Source: Desulfobacteraceae bacterium
GTDB lineage: Bacteria; Desulfobacterota; Desulfobulbia; Desulfobulbales; Desulfobulbaceae
Reading direction: 5' to 3'
Assembly (NCBI GenBank): GCA_022837185.1
Contig: JALHJD010000195.1
Span: forward strand, 1-5,820
Length of the DNA: 5,820 nt
Positions 1 through 5,820 of the stretch are shown here, piece by piece. How positions within the stretch are numbered: position 1 is the first letter of the stretch; the number at the start of each line of letters is the position of its first letter. The position numbers and the translations under genes were made by a program. A model generated the notes under the pieces. The model made no database searches. It was not told the origin of the DNA and was given only the letters and a program-made list of their open reading frames with translations.

Positions 1-3000
1 GGGACCTCTCCCCTGGTCATCCCCGCCCGTTTTGCCGAAAATTCCTCCGCCGCCTGCCGGTGGATTCTCACCGAGGAAAACGGCAGCCGCCATGAGGGGA
101 CCTTCAACATCGCCGATCTCGCCACGGACGCCGCCTTCGAAACGGAGGACCACCGCCTTGTCCGCCGGCTCATCAGCCTGGAGCTGGCGCTGCCCTGCGG
201 CTATCATGAATTCACCCTGTTTGAAGACAGTGAGCCGTCCGTCCCCCTCCAGTCAGCCATGGGATTGATCATCACCCCCCGGCAATGCTTTGTTCCTCCC
301 GGCCTTGTTGGAAAAGGCCGGATATGGGGCCTCGGCTTCCACCTGCACGCCGTGCGCTCCAAGCGCAACTGGGGAATCGGCGATTTCAGCGACCTGAAAA
401 GCCTGCTGAACCGGGCCGCTGAGCAGGGCGCCGGCATCGTTCATCCCGGCCCCCTCAACGATATCGCCGGGGCCGGCACCATGCCGCTCAATCCCTATTC
501 GCCGTCGTGCCGTTCCCTGCTCAACACGCTGTTCATCGACCCGGAAGCAGTGGCCGACCTGTGGGAATCCGAAGACGCCCAGAGCCGTTTCCGAGACATC
601 CAGTTTCAGGCGCACCTGGCAGCGCTGCGGGACAACCCCCAAATCGACTACCCCGCTGCGGAGCAGGCAAAAAGCGAAATCCTCCGCCTCCTGTGGCATC
701 ATTTTTCCACCAGTCACCTCGACCCGGAAACCGACCGGGGCAGGGAATTCAGGCGCTTCCAGGAACAGGGCGGCGACCTGTTGTGGGCCCACGGGACTTT
801 CTGCGCCCTTCGGGACGCACTGCGGGCGGAAAAAGAGTACGCCCACTGGTCCGAATGGCCCGAAGAGTTCAGGGACCCGCGATCCCGGGCGGTTGCGGAT
901 TTTGCCGACAGCCGCCGTGGGGAAATCGAGTACCATCAGTACCTGCAGTGGCAGGCCGACATGCAGTTGGCCGCAGTCGGCCGCCGGTCCATGGAAAGGG
1001 GTCTCAAGGCGGGCATGCTGGGCGAGCTGTCGTTCAGCCCCGCGCCAACCGGATTTGAAGCGTGGTACTATCGCGGGTTCTTCCTGGACGGGGCGGCAAT
1101 CGCAGCCGATCCCCGCGACGACGTAACCTGTGACCCGGCCGTCGGCCTGCCCCTTTTCCTGGCGGAAAGCCTGCGCGCTTTCCGTTTCCGCCCGTTCATA
1201 GACAGCCTGCGCCAGGCCATGCGCTACAACGGCGCGCTGATGATCAGGAGCCTTGCCGACTATTTCAAGGCATATTTTTCCCTGGGCGGAGAAGCAGCGG
1301 GCATCAGGGCGGCGGCCCTCCTGCCTTTTGAAGACATCCTCTCCATTATCGCCCTGGAAAGCAGGAGAAACAACTGCCTCGTCATCGCCGACAATGTGCA
1401 TCTGCTGCCGCCTGCCCAACAGGAGCGAATCAGGGAAATGAACGTCTTCACCACCCTGCCCTGCTGCCCGGCCGGCGATGAACCGGGAGCCTGGCCTCCC
1501 GTGGACGGCTACCCGGCCAACGGACTGATCAGTTCATCCGCCCCTTTTCTCGCGACCCTGAAGGGGTTCTGGGCAGGCCGGGACATAGCGCTCAAGACGG
1601 GGGCGGATGCTTTCCGGGACGATGGGGAGAAGGAAAGGGCCATCATCGAGCGGGCGGCGGCCCGCGCCCACCTGCTCATCGCCCTTGATCATGAACATCT
1701 CCTGCCCGGCGGACTGCAGCCGGACCCCGCCGCCGTGCACGAACCTGATCATGACCTGATGGTCGCAGTTCAGATCTACCTGGCACGCACCACCGCGAAA
1801 ATCGTCCTGGTCCCGCTGAACGACCTCCTCGGACTTGACGATCAGGCGGAACCGCCTGCTTTTCCCGTCCAGCGTTTCCCGACCCTGCGCTATCCGGCCG
1901 AGGTGGAAAACATATTCGCCGCCCCGGAACTCATCGCCCTCTTCAGGCAGCTCTGCCGGGAGAGGGGCCTCGGCGTCACCCGCCCTTCCGCGCCGGCCAC
2001 GGATCGGAAAAAAGGACATGGAATCCGCCTCCCCACGGCATTCTACCGCCTGCAGCTGAACAAAGAGTTTACCTTCCGGCAGGCCATGGACATCATTCCC
2101 TACCTGAAGGAACTGGGCATCAGCCATTTCTATGCCTCGCCCTTCCTTATGGCGCGTCCCGGCAGTCCGCACGGGTACGACATCATCGACCACGGCCGGA
2201 TCAATCCTGAAATCGGGAGCCGGGAGGAGTATGAACAGTTCGTCGCGGTCCTCGAACAGAACAGCATGGCAATGATACTGGACGTGGTGCCCAACCACAT
2301 GGGCGTCGGCTCGGACAATCAATGGTGGATGGATGTCCTGGAAAACGGCGAGGCATCCAAATATGGTGATTTCTTTGACATCAACTGGCAGCCCCATCAG
2401 CAGGACCTTGTCGGCCGCCTGCTGCTCCCCGTGCTGGGCGGCCATTACGGCATGATCCTGGAATCCGGGGAGATCCAGCTCCGCTTTGACGCGGATGCCG
2501 GCAGCTTCGCCATTCAGTACCACGAACATCGCTTTCCCATCGATCCCGGGACCTATCCGACTGTGCTGGGCCATAATTTCGCCCGGCTGGAGGACCGGCT
2601 GGGCAAGCAGGACAACGGCTATCTGGAGCTGCAGAACCTGATAACTTCGCTGGACAACCTGCCTGGCCGCCAGGAAAAATCGGAGGAGAAACTGCAGAGC
2701 CGGCGGCGCCACAAGGAAGTCAACAAGCGGATTCTCGCCAGAATCTGCCGCGAATACCCCCCGATCAGCCAGTTCATCGAGGAGAACGTCATCCTGTTCA
2801 ACGGCGAACCATCCAGGCCGGACAGCTTCGATCCGCTGCACAACCTGCTGGAGCAGCAGGCCTACCGCCTTGCCTTCTGGAAGGTGGCGGCCGACGAGAT
2901 AAACTACCGCAGGTTCTTCGACATCAACGACCTGGCCGGACTGCGGATGGAGAAACTCAAGGTCTTCCAGGAAACCCACGGGCTGATCCTCGACCTGATC

Positions 3001-4932
3001 GCCACCGGCAGGCTCGACGGCCTGCGGATCGATCACCCTGACGGCCTCTACGATCCGCACGGTTATTTCTGCCGGCTGCAGGCCGCGGCCTCGGGGGACT
3101 CCCCGGCAGATCCGCCGGGACCGCCGGAAGGTTCAGGAGCCGGGAAGCAGACGCCTTTGTATATCGTCGCGGAAAAAATCCTGGCGGACTTTGAGCACCT
3201 GCCCGAAAACTGGCCCGTGCACGGCACCACCGGCTATGATTTCGCCAATATGCTCAACGGCATCTTTGTCGACGCCTCGGCGGCAAAAACAATGACCGCC
3301 ATGTATCACCGCTTCATCGGGGAACGGAAAAATTACGATGAACTGGTCCATGCCTGCAAAAAATTGATCATCCGCTCTTCGATGTCGGGAGAACTGAATG
3401 TGCTGGCCGGCACCCTGTACCGCCTCGCCCAGGCGGACCGCCACACCAGGGACTTCAGGCTCAACCGGCTGCGGGACGCCCTCATGGAGGTTATCGCCTG
3501 CTTCCCGGTCTATCGGACCTATGTGTCCCGGGAGAACGTTCGCAAAAGCGACGCCCGGTTCATCGAATGGGCGGTGGAAAAAGCCAAGCAGCGGGAACAG
3601 CTTGATGACGCAAGCGTCTATGATTTCATCAGGAGCATTCTGCTGCCGCGGGGCCTGGACAAAGGAGGGAACAGGGAGGCGGTGCTTGATTTCTGCATGA
3701 AATTCCAGCAGTATACGGGGCCGGTCATGGCCAAGGGGGTGGAGGACACGTCCTTTTATATCTACAACCGTCTTCTTTCTCTCAACGAGGTGGGCGGGGA
3801 GCCCAGACGTTTCGGCACGTCGATGGCCGCCTTCCATCGGGCCAACCAGCACCGGCTGCGATTCTGGCCCCATTCGATGTTGAATACGTCCACCCATGAC
3901 TCCAAGCGCAGCGAGGATGTCCGGGCCAGGATCAACGTACTGTCCGAAATGCCCCGGCAATGGCAGGACCGGGTTGCCCGCTGGAGCAAATTGAACAGGT
4001 CGATGAAGACGCAGCTGGACGGCGGGCCTGCCCCGTCCCGCAATGACGAGTACGGCTTTTACCAGAATCTGGCGGGGGTCTGGCCGGCCGAGGGAGAAGT
4101 CTGGTCCAGGGTCGAGTTGATCAACCGGATGAAGGACTACATGGTAAAAGCCTGCCGGGAGGCAAAACAACATACCAGTTGGATAACCCCGGCCGAACCC
4201 TATGAAAAGGCGGTCCGCCGTTTTGTCGAGGCGACCCTTGGGGAGCCGGATACCCCGTTCGTCCAGGATTTTCTCCCCTTTCAGCGGGACGTTTCCTGGT
4301 TCGGCATGCTCAACAGCCTTTCCCAGCTCCTGCTGAAGCTCGTCTCTCCGGGAATCCCGGACATATACCAGGGCAACGAAACCTGGCGCTTCTGTCTGGT
4401 GGATCCCGACAACCGCCGGCCGATTGATTTTGCCCGTCGCCGGGCCATGCTTCAGGCGCTGCGGGAACAAAGCGGGTCCGGCCCGGAGGAAAAGGAACGG
4501 CTGTTGGAGGAAATGCTCGGCTCCCTGGCGGACGGGCGGGCCAAAATGTTCGTCCTGGCATCAACCTTGCATTTACGAAACGAGTGGAAGGAAGTTTTTG
4601 ACCAGGGCGCCTACCTGCCCCTGGAAGTGAACGGCGACAGGCGCCGCCACCTCTGTGCCCTTGCCAGGAAGCATGACGGGCGGGTGGTTGTCGCCGTCGC
4701 GCCGAGATTGTACTGCACCCTCTCGGAAGGCCGGCGGAGGGTCCCCCTGGGGCCCGATGCCTGGGGGAACACGGTGATCGGGCTGCCGGATTACCTGGCG
4801 GGAGCCCGGTGGCGGAGCATATTTTCCTGCGAAACCGTCCCAACGGCCGACACCGCGGGAAAAGTGCTGCTCAATGTCGCCGATGTACTCCGGTCCTGGC
4901 CGGTCGGACTGCTGCACGCCGAAATCGATTAA
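1..4932 (+). CDS. treY: Degenerate GH77 (MalQ-like) domain fused to maltooligosyltrehalose synthase TreY; 5' end outside window
   Basis: Cytoplasmic enzyme of the TreY-TreZ pathway: TreY isomerises the terminal alpha-1,4 bond of a maltodextrin to alpha,alpha-1,1, giving maltooligosyltrehalose. The frame is open from base 1, and the 86 residues before Met-259 carry MalQ N-terminal features (LPCGYHEF at 211-234), so the start lies upstream, perhaps ~30 residues away judging from E. coli MalQ. Counting Met-259 as residue 1, the GH77-like part spans about -86 to 575 and keeps NWGIGDF (37-43) and PYSPSCR (79-85), but its catalytic acids are lost (Arg330, Asp378, Phe430). After a short linker, TreY runs from about 589 to 1557 and looks intact: TAFYRLQL, VVPNHMGVG, nucleophile Asp925 in RIDH, acid/base Glu972 in AEKIL, Asp1214 in THDSKRSEDVR, plus GTTGYDF, AKGVEDTSFY and LVDPDNRRPIDF. 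A Pro/Gly-rich insert separates Asp925 from Glu972. The TreY call is firm; the GH77 part is homologous by motif and spacing but probably inactive. Confidence 0.93.
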   Translation, partial: GTSPLVIPARFAENSSAACRWILTEENGSRHEGTFNIADLATDAAFETEDHRLVRRLISLELALPCGYHEFTLFEDSEPSVPLQSAMGLIITPRQCFVPPGLVGKGRIWGLGFHLHAVRSKRNWGIGDFSDLKSLLNRAAEQGAGIVHPGPLNDIAGAGTMPLNPYSPSCRSLLNTLFIDPEAVADLWESEDAQSRFRDIQFQAHLAALRDNPQIDYPAAEQAKSEILRLLWHHFSTSHLDPETDRGREFRRFQEQGGDLLWAHGTFCALRDALRAEKEYAHWSEWPEEFRDPRSRAVADFADSRRGEIEYHQYLQWQADMQLAAVGRRSMERGLKAGMLGELSFSPAPTGFEAWYYRGFFLDGAAIAADPRDDVTCDPAVGLPLFLAESLRAFRFRPFIDSLRQAMRYNGALMIRSLADYFKAYFSLGGEAAGIRAAALLPFEDILSIIALESRRNNCLVIADNVHLLPPAQQERIREMNVFTTLPCCPAGDEPGAWPPVDGYPANGLISSSAPFLATLKGFWAGRDIALKTGADAFRDDGEKERAIIERAAARAHLLIALDHEHLLPGGLQPDPAAVHEPDHDLMVAVQIYLARTTAKIVLVPLNDLLGLDDQAEPPAFPVQRFPTLRYPAEVENIFAAPELIALFRQLCRERGLGVTRPSAPATDRKKGHGIRLPTAFYRLQLNKEFTFRQAMDIIPYLKELGISHFYASPFLMARPGSPHGYDIIDHGRINPEIGSREEYEQFVAVLEQNSMAMILDVVPNHMGVGSDNQWWMDVLENGEASKYGDFFDINWQPHQQDLVGRLLLPVLGGHYGMILESGEIQLRFDADAGSFAIQYHEHRFPIDPGTYPTVLGHNFARLEDRLGKQDNGYLELQNLITSLDNLPGRQEKSEEKLQSRRRHKEVNKRILARICREYPPISQFIEENVILFNGEPSRPDSFDPLHNLLEQQAYRLAFWKVAADEINYRRFFDINDLAGLRMEKLKVFQETHGLILDLIATGRLDGLRIDHPDGLYDPHGYFCRLQAAASGDSPADPPGPPEGSGAGKQTPLYIVAEKILADFEHLPENWPVHGTTGYDFANMLNGIFVDASAAKTMTAMYHRFIGERKNYDELVHACKKLIIRSSMSGELNVLAGTLYRLAQADRHTRDFRLNRLRDALMEVIACFPVYRTYVSRENVRKSDARFIEWAVEKAKQREQLDDASVYDFIRSILLPRGLDKGGNREAVLDFCMKFQQYTGPVMAKGVEDTSFYIYNRLLSLNEVGGEPRRFGTSMAAFHRANQHRLRFWPHSMLNTSTHDSKRSEDVRARINVLSEMPRQWQDRVARWSKLNRSMKTQLDGGPAPSRNDEYGFYQNLAGVWPAEGEVWSRVELINRMKDYMVKACREAKQHTSWITPAEPYEKAVRRFVEATLGEPDTPFVQDFLPFQRDVSWFGMLNSLSQLLLKLVSPGIPDIYQGNETWRFCLVDPDNRRPIDFARRRAMLQALREQSGSGPEEKERLLEEMLGSLADGRAKMFVLASTLHLRNEWKEVFDQGAYLPLEVNGDRRRHLCALARKHDGRVVVAVAPRLYCTLSEGRRRVPLGPDAWGNTVIGLPDYLAGARWRSIFSCETVPTADTAGKVLLNVADVLRSWPVGLLHAEID

Positions 4933-4944
4933 CCATCAAACGTC

Positions 4945-4950
4945 AAGGAG
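4945..4950 (+). promoter_or_regulatory. Shine-Dalgarno for the DUF5752-type gene
   Basis: AAGGAG lies 7 nt before the ATG at 4958, an ideal spacing. It sits in the 25-bp gap after the TAA of the treY fusion and settles the start codon of the downstream gene. No promoter-like elements or terminator hairpin are visible in this gap, so the two genes are most likely co-transcribed. Confidence 0.8.
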
Positions 4951-4957
4951 TTGATCC

Positions 4958-5638
4958 ATGTCTCCCTCTGCAGAACAAACCGGCAATCCCGGACCGGATG
5001 TTTTCGAACTCAAAGACTGCGCGCTGATAGCCATCGCCACCGGCCACCGGGCCGTCAACCTCAAGGAGCTTCGGGATATCCTCAACGTCATCAGCCTGGA
5101 CAGCATTTATTATCATTTCTGGGGGGGACTGCTGCAGCCCCGGTTCGAGGAACGGGAATATAACAACGATTTCGCCGCCTGGTCCTGGTACGGCATGCAC
5201 GATGCCCCCCTGGCCGAGCGGCTGGCGGTCGTCGATCCGACGGATTTCGCCGACCTCGAAGACCTGCGCCAGGAACTGCTGGAAATCATGGAGGAACGGC
5301 TTGACGAACAGGGGCATCTTTCCTGGCTGCAGGCTTCTTCCCGCTTTGAATTCATCCGCTCCCAGATCGTTATTTTCGATACTGGAAACCGGGTGGATTC
5401 CCCGGAAAAACTGGCCGAGCTACTACCCGGCCTTTCCACCGGCAGTATTTTTTATCACTTTATCGACGCCCGGCGCCGGCTGGACAGCCACGGCGACGAC
5501 TTCAGCTTCTGGCTGAGCGGGCACGGGGAACGGTGCAGCGAACTGTGCCGGCAGCTCGCCGGCGTCGATCCCTATTTCGGGAGCCTGCACCAGATCAAGG
5601 ACCAGTTGGTGAAAATCATTACGGATTTTTTTGCGTAG
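4958..5638 (+). CDS. DUF5752 family protein with internal tandem duplication, in trehalose operon
   Basis: A 226-residue soluble protein with no signal peptide or membrane segment visible. Sequence character and context best match the DUF5752 family, which I recall as sitting beside trehalose/glycosyltransferase genes in Geobacter-like bacteria; its biochemical role is unknown to me. After a polar, Pro/Gly-containing tail (1-14) come two diverged copies of one unit, about residues 16-115 and 130-225. Matching blocks are TGHRAV/TGNRV (28 and 142), SIYYHF/SIFYHF (49 and 163), NDFAAW/DDFSFW (70 and 180), VDP (92 and 203), and a closing amphipathic helix. Repeat 1 has Trp/Tyr-rich WSWYG (75-79); repeat 2 has a CxxxC (193-197) with no counterpart in repeat 1. 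The start is fixed by the AAGGAG at 4945. Placement between treY and treT, with 25- and 9-bp gaps, suggests an accessory or regulatory role in trehalose or glucan metabolism; this is inference. No nucleotide-binding, DNA-binding or hydrolase motif was recognised. Confidence 0.8.
   Translation: MSPSAEQTGNPGPDVFELKDCALIAIATGHRAVNLKELRDILNVISLDSIYYHFWGGLLQPRFEEREYNNDFAAWSWYGMHDAPLAERLAVVDPTDFADLEDLRQELLEIMEERLDEQGHLSWLQASSRFEFIRSQIVIFDTGNRVDSPEKLAELLPGLSTGSIFYHFIDARRRLDSHGDDFSFWLSGHGERCSELCRQLAGVDPYFGSLHQIKDQLVKIITDFFA
5003..5632 (+). repeat. Two diverged tandem copies of a ~100-residue coding unit
   Basis: Unit 1 covers about 5003-5302 and unit 2 about 5345-5632, both within the DUF5752-type gene. 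Anchor residues hold a near-constant offset: Phe16/Phe130, Thr28/Thr142 and Ser49/Ser163 differ by 114, Asp71/Asp181 by 110, and Val92/Val203 by 111, implying only a few small indels. Similarity also persists at DNA level around the SI(Y/F)YHF blocks (5102-5119 and 5444-5461). This is an old protein-level duplication rather than a recent DNA repeat. Confidence 0.75.
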
Positions 5639-5641
5639 GAG
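5637..5641 (+). promoter_or_regulatory. Shine-Dalgarno for treT, overlapping the upstream stop codon
   Basis: AGGAG begins inside the TAG stop (5636-5638) of the DUF5752-type gene and lies 6 nt before the ATG at 5648. Terminating ribosomes on the upstream gene would therefore cover the treT initiation region, which points to translational coupling of the two proteins. The ATG at 5643 is only 1 nt from this site and opens a two-codon frame (ATG GTA TGA), so 5648 is the supported start. Confidence 0.75.
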
Positions 5642-5647
5642 AATGGT

Positions 5648-5820
5648 ATGACGAGTCAGTTGGAAGCATACGGCCGGGTGGCGGGCGAGGAAGTGATCGA
5701 TCATCTGTTTCAGCTGTCCCGGCCGTTGACCGGCCTCAAGGTCATCCATGTCAATTCGACCCGGGTCGGCGGCGGGGTCGCCGAGATCCTCGAAAAACTG
5801 GTGCCGCTGATGCAGGAGGT
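5648..5820 (+). CDS. treT: Trehalose glycosyltransferring synthase TreT (GT4), N-terminal fragment; 3' end outside window
   Basis: Only the first 57 residues and two bases of the next codon are present; the frame is open at the window edge. TreT (EC 2.4.1.245) reversibly joins NDP-glucose and glucose into trehalose in the cytoplasm. The fragment has the start expected of that family: a short leader with a YxxxxGEE-like segment (AYGRVAGEE, residues 7-15), then the first Rossmann strand and loop of a GT-B fold, VIHVNST (32-38) followed by GGGVAEIL (41-48) and VPLMQEV. HVNST...GGGVAEIL is strongly characteristic of TreT-like enzymes; the Gly-rich loop is in the donor-site region of such glycosyltransferases. 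The start is supported by AGGAG 6 nt upstream, and the gene follows the DUF5752-type gene after 9 bp. The C-terminal donor-binding domain cannot be seen, so a related GT4 enzyme with other specificity is not excluded, but the trehalose context favours TreT. Confidence 0.88.
   Translation, partial: MTSQLEAYGRVAGEEVIDHLFQLSRPLTGLKVIHVNSTRVGGGVAEILEKLVPLMQE

Noticed and set aside
2018..2059. ATG at 2018 after AAAGGA as an internal start for a separate TreY protein
   Set aside because: The ATG is out of the TreY frame and its frame ends at 2059; spacing to the purine-rich stretch is also too short.
253..4470. Long minus-strand open frames at 253-1419, 1534-3060 and 3133-4470
   Set aside because: They lie wholly opposite the conserved GH77-TreY frame, give Pro/Arg/Gly/Val-rich translations with no recognisable family motif, and are the usual antisense shadows of GC-rich coding sequence.
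5121..5127. Seven-G run (TTC TGG GGG GGA CTG) in the DUF5752-type gene as a phase-variation tract
   Set aside because: It encodes the natural FWGGL of repeat 1 in frame, it is short, and there is no sign this is a surface or contingency gene. Insertion of one G would simply truncate the protein at 5163.
5600..5635. Possible rho-independent terminator before the T-run (5626-5632) at the end of the DUF5752-type gene
   Set aside because: The T-run lies inside the coding sequence and is not preceded by a stable GC-rich hairpin; the only nearby inverted repeat (ACCA-GT-TGGT) has too small a loop and stem. The next gene starts 9 bp after the stop.
5643..5651. ATG at 5643 as an alternative treT start or leader peptide
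   Set aside because: It is out of frame with treT, reads ATG GTA TGA, and lies only 1 nt from the Shine-Dalgarno, too near for efficient initiation.

Overview
The window is a dense, single-strand stretch of bacterial chromosome, GC-rich by eye, with three consecutive plus-strand genes. It reads as part of a trehalose / alpha-glucan operon. The gene set is a GH77-TreY fusion, a DUF5752-type protein and a TreT-type glycosyltransferase. From family knowledge this recalls Desulfuromonadales/Desulfobacterota (Geobacter- or Pelobacter-like bacteria). That placement is an inference: there is no rRNA or marker gene here.

Layout. (1) Positions 1-4932 are one uninterrupted reading frame, already open at base 1, so the gene begins upstream of the window. 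Its N-terminal part has the fold signature of a MalQ-type 4-alpha-glucanotransferase (GH77), but all three catalytic acids are replaced. Its C-terminal part is a full and apparently intact maltooligosyltrehalose synthase (TreY, GH13). (2) Positions 4958-5638, after a 25-bp gap with a good Shine-Dalgarno, encode a 226-residue protein made of two diverged copies of one ~100-residue unit, best matched to the DUF5752 family. (3) From 5648 to the window edge, 9 bp after the previous stop, comes the first 57 residues of a trehalose glycosyltransferring synthase (TreT, GT4).

How the genes may work together. TreY turns the reducing end of a maltodextrin or glycogen-derived glucan into a trehalosyl unit, which TreZ normally then releases; no TreZ lies in this window. 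TreT makes trehalose reversibly from NDP-glucose and glucose. The operon therefore links a glucan-dependent and a sugar-nucleotide-dependent trehalose route. The DUF5752 protein between them is a candidate accessory or regulatory partner. The degenerate GH77 module looks like a glucan-binding, structural or regulatory domain rather than a second enzyme.

No tRNA, rRNA, CRISPR, mobile element, internal promoter or rho-independent terminator could be supported. The only non-coding bases are the two short intergenic gaps (25 and 9 bp), each holding a ribosome binding site. There is no gene-free stretch over 300 bases. The most interesting points are the pseudo-GH77 domain and the internally duplicated DUF5752 protein.
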